11,609 nt of DNA from JBJENW01 sp051880395 (GCA_051880395.1 JBJENW010000203.1:1-11609); one strand, 5' to 3'. Shown: positions 1-6,964, numbered from the stretch's first letter. A program made the numbers and translations. Notes: generated by a model not told the origin, from the letters alone.

Positions 1-140
1 ACTTCATTTCTGTCTAGCCACTTTTGAACCAGCCGCCCCTGTGTTCTCTCCCAGCAGAATGCCGGAAACGTCCGCATAGGAACTCCCCACGGTTAAAATA
101 TTTTTCGTCGAAGTCCCCAAAAAGTAGTGGAGCCAGTAAC
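1..140 (-). repeat. Partial copy A of long-hairpin repeat (5' part, cut by window edge)
   Basis: Read on the minus strand, this matches the 5' third of copy C (4260-4720). It has the outer arm with CTCCACTACT and CGAAAAATAT, then GGACGTTTCCGG, a copy-specific 34-nt segment, and GGCTAGACAGAAATGAAGT at the window edge. The 3' half lies outside the window, so folding cannot be checked here. The outer end, near the base equivalent to the GTATCG end of copy C, falls about 36 bp past the asnB stop codon and in the same orientation as asnB. I see no intrinsic terminator between asnB and the repeat, so transcripts of the dpa-asnB unit may run into it. Confidence 0.8.
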
Positions 141-175
141 GTAGTGGTTTGCTCGAAAAATCAGAAATTGTCAGT

Positions 176-2029
176 TCAAATGATGGTGATTTGGTATTTT
201 TTTAGCCAGTAATTGATCTGGAGCAAATAGGCGATCATTTGAGGTCCGGCCATTAGTTGTCCGTACCATGGTCTGCCGTAATCTTTTGGTGCGTCGAGAA
301 ATTTTTGTACTTTTTTTGTATCTAAAAATGGACGGATCGGTGCGTTAGAATCGGAGAGCACTTCGCGCATTGCATCGGCAAGCATACGCTCATAGGCAGG
401 ATGGTACGTTTTTGGATATGGACTCTTTTTCCGCCAGAGTACTTCGTCAGGCAGTTTGCCACTGGCAGCATGACGCAGCAGCGATTTGACAACGCCGTTG
501 TGACACTTCATGTTCCATGGCACATTCCAGACATATTCGACGATACGGTGATCGGCGAACGGGACACGCGCTTCGAGACCAGAATACATGCTGGTGCGGT
601 CCATGCGGTCAAGGAGAGTGACCATAAACCATTTCAGATTTAGATACGAAATCTCTCGGCGACGTTTTTCGGTCGGGGTGTCAGAGGAGAGAAGCGGTGT
701 TTCCTGTATGGTACGTTCATAGGCAGCGCGCGCATAAGCATCCATCGGGAGTTCACGCAGAAAATCTTCGGACAAAAGCATCTGGCGGGCAGACATATCC
801 TGAGACCATGGAAAGGCTGCCGTATGGAACGCCTCCGGTTTATGAAACCACGGGTAACCGCCGAAAATTTCGTCCGCACATTCTCCTGTCAAAGTCACTT
901 TGTGCGTTTTTGCGACTTCAGAGCAGAAATAGAGCATGGAGGATTCTACATCGGCCATACAGGGAAGATCTCTCGCATCCACGGCACGAAACAGATTGGT
1001 AAATTGGGCTTCGTTGTCACAGGTTAAGAAATGGTGGATACTGTGACAAAAATCAACCATTTTTTCGACAAACGGACGGTCCTGACTTGGTTGAAACGAG
1101 TTTGCCTGAAAATAGGTGTCGTTTCCGGTAAAATCAAAGGAAAATGTGTGTAGTTCCTTCCCTTTTTCGCGTAGCTTCTTTGCACAGATCGCAGTGACCA
1201 GACTGCTGTCCACCCCGCCGGATAAAAAAGTACAGATCGGGATGTCGGAAAGCATCTGCATCTGCACCGCATCTTCGAGAAGCCAGGCTGTTTCTTCAAT
1301 GGTCTTTTCGTAGCTGTCCGTATGCGGATGGCTTTCTAATTTCCAGTAGCAGTGATCGTTTAAGTGATTGTCATGTAAGGTCAAAAAATGCCCCGGCAGT
1401 ACTTCATAGACATCTTTAAAGACACCTTTTCCGTATGTTTTTGCCGGGCCAAGTGCAAAAATTTCACATAAACCGTCGGTGTCAAGGACGGGTTTGACGT
1501 TCGGAAATGTAAAAATCCCTTTTAATTCCGAAGCGTAAAGTAAGGTATGGTCGGCAAGATAGGTATAAAATAACGGTTTTACGCCGAGCCGGTCACGAAA
1601 CAGAAAAAAGGTCTGTTTGGCATCATCCCAGATGGCAAAAGCAAAGATACCATTCAATTGTTTGACATAATCAGCACCATGCAGCAGATATCCCTGCAAA
1701 ATGACTTCGGTGTCGCTGTGCGTGGAAAACTGTGCACCCTCTGCAGATAATTCTTTGCGCAGAGCGGGTGCATTATAAATTTCTCCGTTAAAGCTGATGG
1801 TGGCTGTTTTTCCATTATAAGAGCGTGTCATAGGCTGTTGTCCGCGTGCGAGGTCCTGAATAGAAAGTCGGGTATGGGCCATTCCGCAGTGATTACACAA
1901 AAAGGTTCCGTCTTCATCGGGACCGCGTCGTTTGAGTACCCGATTCATGGTTTCTAAAATGGTGAGATAAAACTCCTGCTGTTTTGTATAGGCAGCATCA
2001 AAATTGCAAAAACCTGAGATTGCACACAT
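176..2029 (-). CDS. asnB: Asparagine synthetase, glutamine-hydrolysing (AsnB family)
   Basis: A 617-residue class II amidotransferase that should use glutamine and ATP to amidate a carboxylate, normally aspartate to asparagine, in the cytoplasm. Cys2 follows the start Met and is the expected N-terminal nucleophile of the glutaminase domain (about 1-220), which also shows RRGPDEDG (34-41), RLSIQDL (54-60) and SFNGEIYN (79-86). The synthetase domain has the ATP PP-loop SGGVDSS (270-276), TGECADEIFGGY (381-392) and LEARVPFADHR (485-495). Length is normal for the long AsnB/AsnO type. The start is fixed by the Met-Cys requirement, with an AGGAA ribosome binding site upstream. It begins 28 bp after dpaB on the same strand, so co-transcription with the dipicolinate genes is likely. 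B. subtilis has a sporulation-linked paralogue (AsnO), and some AsnB-type proteins amidate diaminopimelate in peptidoglycan, so the substrate is not certain. Confidence 0.93.
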   Translation of the reverse strand: MCAISGFCNFDAAYTKQQEFYLTILETMNRVLKRRGPDEDGTFLCNHCGMAHTRLSIQDLARGQQPMTRSYNGKTATISFNGEIYNAPALRKELSAEGAQFSTHSDTEVILQGYLLHGADYVKQLNGIFAFAIWDDAKQTFFLFRDRLGVKPLFYTYLADHTLLYASELKGIFTFPNVKPVLDTDGLCEIFALGPAKTYGKGVFKDVYEVLPGHFLTLHDNHLNDHCYWKLESHPHTDSYEKTIEETAWLLEDAVQMQMLSDIPICTFLSGGVDSSLVTAICAKKLREKGKELHTFSFDFTGNDTYFQANSFQPSQDRPFVEKMVDFCHSIHHFLTCDNEAQFTNLFRAVDARDLPCMADVESSMLYFCSEVAKTHKVTLTGECADEIFGGYPWFHKPEAFHTAAFPWSQDMSARQMLLSEDFLRELPMDAYARAAYERTIQETPLLSSDTPTEKRRREISYLNLKWFMVTLLDRMDRTSMYSGLEARVPFADHRIVEYVWNVPWNMKCHNGVVKSLLRHAASGKLPDEVLWRKKSPYPKTYHPAYERMLADAMREVLSDSNAPIRPFLDTKKVQKFLDAPKDYGRPWYGQLMAGPQMIAYLLQINYWLKKYQITII

Positions 2030-2057
2030 AAAAGGTTCCTTTCTGAAAAAGAGTGAA

Positions 2058-2657
2058 TTAACATGGGGTTTCTAGCGGCGGACACAGAAGCGGCTGGAGC
2101 TGTTTTTGGTCAAGCGCAGCTTCGGCAGCGGGTACAAGTTTTCTGGTGTCTGCGGTCAGAGAATGGGGCTTTTTTTCGGGGCTGTCCTGTCCGAATGGCA
2201 CGAAATAAATGTGTCGCGAATTACAGAGCAGACCGATATTTTTCATGTTAAAACCAAGTGCGTCGTTGGTGGAAATGGATAAAAGCAGCGGTTTTTCATT
2301 TCGCAGATGCGCTTTGGCAGCCATCAGAACCGGGGTGTCGGTAATCCCGTTTGCCAGTTTTGCCAGTGTATTTCCGGTGCATGGCAGAATGATCAGAAGA
2401 TCAAACAAGTCATGCGGACCGATCGGTTCGACTTGCGAAATCGAAAGAAGCGGTGTGTGTCCAGTGATAGCATTTGCTTTTTCTAAAAAATCATGCGCCT
2501 GACCGAATCGGCTGTCGATGGTCTGGGCAGCATCGGAAAAGATTGTCTGCACATCCGCGCCGGCATCGATCAGTTCGCGCAGCGCCCCAAATGCCTTCTC
2601 ATACGTACAAAATGAGCCGGTAAAAGCAACGGCGATTTTTTTAGAATTTAGAGTCAT
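2058..2657 (-). CDS. dpaB: Dipicolinate synthase subunit B (SpoVFB family)
   Basis: A 199-residue flavoprotein-fold subunit of dipicolinate synthase. With DpaA it forms dipicolinic acid from the dihydrodipicolinate branch point of lysine synthesis, in the mother cell of the sporangium. The N-terminal AVAFTGSFCT (about 9-18) and the later PCTGNTLAKLANGITD, MAAKAHLRN and HIYFVPFGQDSPEKKP blocks are typical of the family, and B. subtilis SpoVFB has almost the same length. The reading frame stays open upstream to 2834, but the start at 2657 is preferred: a perfect AGGAGG lies at 2664-2669, the resulting protein has the family length, and the upstream extension only shadows dpaA. It overlaps the end of dpaA by 17 bp, which suggests translational coupling. 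Confidence 0.94.
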   Translation of the reverse strand: MTLNSKKIAVAFTGSFCTYEKAFGALRELIDAGADVQTIFSDAAQTIDSRFGQAHDFLEKANAITGHTPLLSISQVEPIGPHDLFDLLIILPCTGNTLAKLANGITDTPVLMAAKAHLRNEKPLLLSISTNDALGFNMKNIGLLCNSRHIYFVPFGQDSPEKKPHSLTADTRKLVPAAEAALDQKQLQPLLCPPLETPC

Positions 2658-3549
2658 AAAAATCCTCCTGTTTGATACAGTCCCATAAAAGTTCAGCAGA
2701 GGTCCGGGGAGCGAGACGACCCGGAAGAGCGGGAAGCAAAACCGGTACGACCGCACTGTTTTCGAGTGTGCAGGGCGGTGATGTGATGTCAAGAAATACG
2801 GCATCCGGGCGAATTTTTGCAGCACAGTCTGCACAAAGCGAAAAGTGTGGAATTGTTTGAAAAATCACGTCGCAGGATTCGATCCGACTGCAAAGAGACT
2901 CTATGGAAGAAACCGGGTCAGCCAAAAGTGAGGAACGGGCCAGAGCCTTTGTATCCCGATCATAGGTGAAGGTGGTACAGTGAAAGTGTCTCAGGTAAGA
3001 GAGCAGAGTGCTGCCACAATGTCCACAGCCGAGCACCAGACAACAGCTGTCCGTGAGGGTGCGGTCACTGCGAAAAATGGCTTCCGCGAGCATGCCTTCT
3101 GCAGTGGCAATGGTATTTTTCCAGCGAATCGACGGGCATTTCAGGTAATCATGGCAGTAAATATTTTTTTCCTGCGCTTGCATCAAAAAGAAATCCGGGA
3201 TTGCGCCTGCAAACAGATGGCAGTGCTCTGGCAGCAGGGAGATCAGACTCTCAGCGTTTAAGGTCAGACGGACAGCAGATTTTTTTTGTGTTTTTGTATC
3301 AAAAAACTGCGTGGTCACATGAAACAGATTTTCCCGAAATAAGGGAACCGGAAGCAGTACGATATCCGCCTGGCTGACCGTTTCCTCTAACGTGTCACAG
3401 CAGCAGACCGATGCTGCAGCTGAAGTCGGCAGACCAAATACCCGCACATCTGCACCGTTTTTGGAAAGAATCTGTGCCAGATAAACCTGACGCGCATCGG
3501 TGCCGATAACTGCAGCAACTGGATTGTTTTGCAAAATCGAATGAGACAT
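2641..3549 (-). CDS. dpaA: Dipicolinate synthase subunit A (SpoVFA family)
   Basis: A 302-residue NAD(P)-binding subunit of dipicolinate synthase, close in length to B. subtilis SpoVFA. The N-terminal domain has AAVIGTDARQVYLAQIL (12-28), a family signature. The middle block ATAEGMLAEAI (148-158) precedes a Rossmann dinucleotide-binding loop, VLGCGHCGS (172-180), and the C-terminus has LPGRLAPRTSAELLWD (275-290). Presence of dpaAB indicates spores that make dipicolinate with the dedicated synthase rather than the electron-transfer-flavoprotein route known in some clostridia. The Shine-Dalgarno is modest (AGGATC, 3555-3560). It is the first gene of dpaA-dpaB-asnB, and a sigma-K-like promoter sits just upstream. 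The protein is rather rich in cysteine. Confidence 0.95.
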   Translation of the reverse strand: MSHSILQNNPVAAVIGTDARQVYLAQILSKNGADVRVFGLPTSAAASVCCCDTLEETVSQADIVLLPVPLFRENLFHVTTQFFDTKTQKKSAVRLTLNAESLISLLPEHCHLFAGAIPDFFLMQAQEKNIYCHDYLKCPSIRWKNTIATAEGMLAEAIFRSDRTLTDSCCLVLGCGHCGSTLLSYLRHFHCTTFTYDRDTKALARSSLLADPVSSIESLCSRIESCDVIFQTIPHFSLCADCAAKIRPDAVFLDITSPPCTLENSAVVPVLLPALPGRLAPRTSAELLWDCIKQEDFYDSKF

Positions 3550-3575
3550 AGTGGGATCCTGAATCTGTTTTTCTT

Positions 3576-3603
3576 TAAAATATGCAATTGTTGTCTCACA
3601 TGT
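3576..3603 (-). promoter_or_regulatory. Candidate sigma-K promoter for dpaA-dpaB-asnB
   Basis: On the minus strand AC (3603-3602) is followed by exactly 17 nt and then CATATTTTA (3584-3576). This fits the Bacillus sigma-K consensus AC-N17-CATANNNTA at every fixed base. A start about 7 nt downstream would give a leader of roughly 20 nt before the dpaA ATG at 3549. Sigma-K control of dipicolinate synthase is established in B. subtilis. Sigma-E -10 boxes are similar, so overlap with sigma-E is possible, but the -35 fits sigma-K better. Confidence 0.7.
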
Positions 3604-3631
3604 TCCTGTTTTATATGGGTGTAAGTGTTGC

Positions 3632-4024
3632 GGACGTTTTCGAAATTCGGCTGGGTGGGCAAGACGGGGCGGCTGCTTCCAGAAGGGCTAGACAGAAATG
3701 AAGTCGAGTTTGGGTGGGCAAATCTGCGATGCTTTATTTTTGCGGTTTTCCGAATGTCGTACAAGCTGCACGCAGGTGTATGTGGGAGAAAGACTCAGAA
3801 ACAGACTCTTTCTCCCACATACACCTACGCACAGCTTGTACGCCTCTCGGTAAAACAGCAAAGGCATCGCAGATTTGCCCACCCAAGCTCACTAACATTT
3901 CTGTCAAAGCCCTTCTGGAAGCAGCCGCCCCGTCTTGCCCACCCAGCCGAATTTCGGAAACTGTGTATCGGAATCGAATGGTTGATATATTTTTCGCCTA
4001 GGAAAAGAAATGGCTGCCCGGAAC
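3632..4024 (+). repeat. Long-hairpin repeat, copy B
   Basis: A quasi-palindrome whose core, 3636-3961 (326 nt), folds on itself. The base is GTTTTCG...ATTCGGC (3636-3651) against GCCGAATTTCGGAAAC (3946-3961). A 34-nt segment (3652-3685) is perfectly complementary to 3912-3945. The tip is a perfect 20-bp stem (3774-3793 with 3807-3826) around a 13-nt loop, CTCAGAAACAGAC. Conserved mismatched patches interrupt the stem, including AAGTC opposite ACTAA. The 3' side carries the outer arm (GGTTGATATATTTTTCGCC through GGAAAAGAAATGG to about 4024), but the matching 5' outer arm seen in copy C is missing, so B appears 5'-truncated. It starts about 80 bp upstream of dpaA, beyond its promoter. All three plus frames are open over long stretches, but the base changes between copies follow pairing rather than codons, so I do not call a gene. 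Confidence 0.9.
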
Positions 4025-4259
4025 TTTTTAGGATGATGTAAAGATTTGTTCCATCTACAAACAACTTATGCTCAAAAAATATATATGGATTCTTTAAAAA
4101 TATGGACGTGTCAGTGTACTGTATCATTGATATTTCGCCTAATTGACTTGATTTTTTTCAATTGAACCATTCTAAAATCAGCGACATAGCTCCCGCTACG
4201 CCTGCGATTTTGAAACGGAACACTTATTGGTCGAAACATTGTTTTAAATATTGAAAAAA
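4025..4259. other. AT-rich spacer between repeat copies B and C, with a small hairpin
   Basis: No convincing gene lies here. The stretch joins the 3' ends of two oppositely oriented repeats. It contains an imperfect hairpin at 4174-4211: AAAATC (4174-4179) pairs with GATTTT (4206-4211), and the inner arm TAGC-TCCC-GCTA has a 4-nt loop. Neither strand has a good T-run after it, so it is not a clear terminator. The rest is AT-rich with no recognisable promoter or RNA gene. Confidence 0.5.
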
Positions 4260-4720
4260 GTATCGGATTCACCATTCTTTTCCTTAGCGAAAAATATCTC
4301 AACCGATCGTCTCCAATACACAGTTTCCGGGATTCGGCGGACGCAGCGGACAGGGGGAGCACAAACACATGTGGCTTTGACAGAAATGTTAGTGAGTTTC
4401 GGATGGGTGGGGCGCGATGCCTTTGCTGTTTTTCCGAGAGGCGGACTGGCTGTGCGTAGGTGTATGCAGGCGAAAGAGTCCGTTTTTGAGTCTTTCGCCT
4501 GCATACACCTGCGTGCAGACTGTACGACATTCGGAAAACTGCAAAAATAAAGCATCGCACCCCACCCATTCGAAACTCGACTTCATTTCTGTCTAGCCAC
4601 ATGTGTTTGCGCTCCCCCTGTCCGCTGCGTCCGCCGAATCCCGGAAACGTCCACATAGGAATCCCCCCGGTTGAGATATTCTTCGCGCCTCGCCTTTTCA
4701 AAGAGTGGTGGAGTCGATAC
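4260..4720 (-). repeat. Long-hairpin repeat, copy C (apparently full length, 461 bp)
   Basis: This is the most complete copy, in minus orientation. Its ends are inverted: GTATCG at 4260 and CGATAC at 4715-4720. Next come related CACCA-TCTTT blocks, then an 18-bp inverted pair (4288-4305 with 4668-4685) with one mismatch. The core, 4323-4648, is 326 nt, the same length as in copy B. The 34-nt variable segment (4599-4632) pairs with 4339-4372, with a single G-U position. The tip is a perfect 20-bp stem (4458-4477 with 4491-4510) around a 13-nt loop, which reads CTCAAAAACGGAC on the minus strand. There is no transposase and no clear flanking target duplication. It lies between copy B and the PTS promoter, transcription-wise pointing away from the PTS genes. 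Confidence 0.9.
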
Positions 4721-4786
4721 AGTTTCGGGTGGCCAATAAAGTATAAATACACAAAAAGATATTCAGCTTTGTATAAATTGTGCATA

Positions 4787-4815
4787 TTGACAGAAAACGA
4801 AAAATGCGTTATTCT
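4787..4815 (+). promoter_or_regulatory. Candidate sigma-A promoter for the PTS-nagBA unit
   Basis: A perfect -35 TTGACA (4787-4792) is followed by a 17-nt spacer and TATTCT (4810-4815; four of six consensus bases). A start near 4822 would give a leader of about 145 nt before the EIIA start codon. The spacer contains GAAAACGA, half of a catabolite-control (cre) site, but the other half is poor. Confidence 0.65.
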
Positions 4816-4857
4816 AATTATAGGAAAAAAGTAATAAAATGTTTGGAAAATAAATGG

Positions 4858-4923
4858 GTGCGAACAATGCAGAGAGATCAATGAAAAAAGATAATTCAGC
4901 AGATACGTTCGCGCTCTTTTTTT
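4858..4923 (+). terminator. Possible leader attenuator upstream of the PTS genes
   Basis: GTGCGAAC (4858-4865) can pair with GTTCGCGC (4907-4914; eight pairs, one G-U). A run of seven T (4917-4923) follows just after. This resembles an intrinsic terminator with a large, 41-nt loop, placed in the leader ahead of the ribosome binding site at 4951. PTS operons of this superfamily are often controlled by antitermination, but no antiterminator gene lies in the window. The long loop makes the call weak. Confidence 0.35.
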
Positions 4924-4967
4924 CACTAAACATGAGTTTCAGAGAAGGTAAAGGAGGTGCAGGGAAT

Positions 4968-5453
4968 ATGTTTCATTTCAAAAAGAAAAAAGGGGAGACG
5001 GGAATGATCCTTTCGTCCCCGGTGAGAGGAAAGGCGGTGAGTTTATCCCAGGTCAATGACCCAACCTTCAGCGAGGGGATGCTGGGAAAAGGAATGGCGG
5101 TAATGCCCGAGGAAGGAAACATTTATGCACCCGCAGACGGGGAGATCAGTCTGGTATTTGATACCCTGCATGCGGTGAACATGGTCACATCGGAGGGAAT
5201 AGAGGTATTGATCCATATTGGACTTGATACTGTTACCCGAAAGGGTGCCGGTTTTCAGGCACATGTAGCGACCGGAGATCACGTAAAAAAGGGAGATCTG
5301 TTATTGACCGTGGATCTGGATGCATTAAGAGCAGACGGATTTGACACTATCATTCCAGTGGTGGTGTGCAATACGGATGACTATGCAGAGGTGCTCGAAG
5401 CTGCGTCGGGGGAAGTCGCAGCAGGCGAGGATCTGATCCGTGTAAAAAAATAA
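4968..5453 (+). CDS. PTS glucose-family EIIA protein
   Basis: A 161-residue cytoplasmic EIIA of the glucose type that relays phosphate from HPr to an EIIB domain, here most likely the one of the adjacent EIICB. The phosphate-accepting histidine is His83 in EVLIHIGLDTV (79-89). His68 in FDTLHAV is the second conserved active-site histidine. Other family blocks are IYAPADGEI (52-60) and PVVVCNTDDY (130-139). The reading frame continues upstream to an ATG at 4854, but the start at 4968 has a strong AAGGAGGT (4951-4958) nine bases before it and gives the normal domain length. The upstream residues have no family similarity. The gene is separated by 30 bp from the EIICB gene, and that gap includes a small inverted repeat (ATTCCC-ATAGGGGAAT). 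Encoding EIIA as a separate protein is common for NagE-type systems in Firmicutes. Confidence 0.92.
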   Translation: MFHFKKKKGETGMILSSPVRGKAVSLSQVNDPTFSEGMLGKGMAVMPEEGNIYAPADGEISLVFDTLHAVNMVTSEGIEVLIHIGLDTVTRKGAGFQAHVATGDHVKKGDLLLTVDLDALRADGFDTIIPVVVCNTDDYAEVLEAASGEVAAGEDLIRVKK

Positions 5454-5483
5454 TTCCCATAGGGGAATGAAGGGGGAATCGCT

Positions 5484-6956
5484 ATGATGAAATTTTTACA
5501 AAAACTAGGAAAATCTTTGATGCTTCCGGTAGCATGTCTGCCGCTGTGCGGTTTGTTGATGGGTATTGGATATGCACTCTGTCCGGCTACAATGCAGGGC
5601 GGTGAAGCAACTGGATTTGTACAGATGTTAGGACTGTTTCTGGTAAAAGCCGGATCGGCATTGATCGACAATATGGCACTATTGTTTGTCATCGGTGTTG
5701 GCGTCGGAATGTCGGATGACAATGATGGTACCGGCGGTGTCGCTGCATTAGCATCTTGGTTGATGATCACGACACTGTTAAGAACCGATTTTGTGACAAC
5801 GATCATGCCGAGTATCGCAGAAAATGAGAACTCCGTACTTGCTTTTGATAAAATTGCAAACCCGTTTATCGGAATCCTTGCAGGTGTGATTGGCTCATCC
5901 TGCTATAACCGCTTTAAATCAACGAAATTGCCGGACTGGTTGTCGTTCTTCAGTGGCAAACGCTGTGTTGCGATCGTTGCCGGTGTGATCTCGATTATTG
6001 TATCTGCGATTCTGTTGTTTGTATGGCCGTTGATCTTTGGAGGATTGATCTCTCTTGGAAAAGGAATTTCTGGTATGGGAGCAATCGGAGCAGGTATCTA
6101 TGCATTTCTGAATCGACTATTGATTCCGACTGGTCTGCACCATGCACTGAATAATGTGTTCTGGTTTGATACGATCGGACTTGGCGATCTGAGTCATTTC
6201 TGGGCAGGTGAGACTGCTGCAGATGTATCCTGGGATCTTGGAATGTATATGTCGGGATTTTTCCCATGTATGATGTTTGGTATACCAGGTGCTGCACTTG
6301 CCATGATCCAGTGTGCAAAACCGAAAAAGAAAAAAGTAGCGATCGGACTTGTTGCATCAGCTGCTCTTTGTGCCTTTGTCTGTGGTGTAACAGAGCCGTT
6401 TGAATTTGGCTTTATGTTCCTTGCTCCGGTACTGTATGTCATCTATGCTGCACTGTATGGCATCTTTACAGTTATCACGGTATTGGTTGGTTTTCGTGCA
6501 GGTTTCTGTTTCTCCGCCGGTGCGACAGACCTTGTATTCTCGTCCTCCCTTCCAGCTGCACAGAATACTTGGATGATCATTCCGCTTGGAATCGCTGCAT
6601 TTGTTGTATTCTATGCGGTATTCCGGTTTGCCATTCTGAAATTTGACTTAAAGACACCGGGTAGAGAAGACGATGATGAAGAGGCAGAGAAAAAAGTGGT
6701 ACTTGCAAACAATAACTATACAGAAGTTGCGTCCATCATTCTGGAAGGTGTCGGTGGAAAAGACAATGTGACAAGCATTGACAACTGCATCACCAGACTC
6801 CGTTTGGAAATCAAAGATTACACACTCATCGACGAGAAGAAAATAAAATCAGCCGGAGTGGCCGGTGTGATTCGACCGGGAAAGAATTCCCTGCAAGTAG
6901 TGATCGGAACAAAAGTACAGTTTGTTGCGGATGAATTTAAGAAACTTTGCAAATAA
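5484..6956 (+). CDS. nagE: PTS EIICB permease, N-acetylglucosamine type (NagE-like)
   Basis: A 490-residue membrane permease that imports and phosphorylates the sugar. EIIC occupies about 1-390 with many hydrophobic spans. It has NRLLIPTGLHHALNNVFWFD (210-229), characteristic of the NagE branch, and VTEPFEFGFMFLAP (302-315), the substrate-loop motif containing the conserved Glu. A charged linker (about 391-405, EDDDEEAEKK) leads to an EIIB domain in which Cys435 of IDNCITRLRLE is the phosphorylated residue. No EIIA is fused, and the preceding gene supplies it. The start has AGGGGGAA (5471-5478). Two adjacent ATG codons are possible starts, and I use the first. N-acetylglucosamine specificity is inferred from the HHALNN region and from nagB and nagA downstream. 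Glucosamine or a related sugar remains possible. Confidence 0.9.
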   Translation: MMKFLQKLGKSLMLPVACLPLCGLLMGIGYALCPATMQGGEATGFVQMLGLFLVKAGSALIDNMALLFVIGVGVGMSDDNDGTGGVAALASWLMITTLLRTDFVTTIMPSIAENENSVLAFDKIANPFIGILAGVIGSSCYNRFKSTKLPDWLSFFSGKRCVAIVAGVISIIVSAILLFVWPLIFGGLISLGKGISGMGAIGAGIYAFLNRLLIPTGLHHALNNVFWFDTIGLGDLSHFWAGETAADVSWDLGMYMSGFFPCMMFGIPGAALAMIQCAKPKKKKVAIGLVASAALCAFVCGVTEPFEFGFMFLAPVLYVIYAALYGIFTVITVLVGFRAGFCFSAGATDLVFSSSLPAAQNTWMIIPLGIAAFVVFYAVFRFAILKFDLKTPGREDDDEEAEKKVVLANNNYTEVASIILEGVGGKDNVTSIDNCITRLRLEIKDYTLIDEKKIKSAGVAGVIRPGKNSLQVVIGTKVQFVADEFKKLCK

Positions 6957-6964
6957 TGTTTGGG

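Noticed and set aside
2658..2834. N-terminal extension of DpaB
   Set aside because: It lies wholly within dpaA in another frame. The start at 2657 has a perfect AGGAGG and gives the family length.
3636..3961. Diversity-generating retroelement or retron RNA as the source of the variable segments
   Set aside because: No reverse transcriptase or template/variable repeat pair is present, and variability is paired between arms rather than adenine-directed.
3714..4001. Similar open frames in repeats B, C and D (for example starting MLYFC or MKSS) that look like a small protein family
   Set aside because: All three sense frames are open over long stretches and the antisense partly so. Differences between copies are dictated by base pairing with the other arm, amino acids change freely, the MKSS frame stops early in B, and no ribosome binding site precedes the starts.
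3632..4720. CRISPR array
   Set aside because: There are only two long, opposite copies with no short regular direct repeats or spacers.
4791..4806. CcpA (cre) operator overlapping the PTS promoter spacer
   Set aside because: Only the left half (GAAAACG) fits; the right half lacks the complementary TTTC pattern.
4111..4926. A 271-codon minus-strand open frame covering copy C and the PTS leader
   Set aside because: It runs through the hairpin repeat and the PTS promoter, has no recognisable domain and no Shine-Dalgarno, and its composition follows the repeat.
4854..4967. Upstream start extending EIIA by 38 residues
   Set aside because: No ribosome binding site and no similarity to EIIA in the extension; a strong site at 4951-4958 serves the start at 4968.
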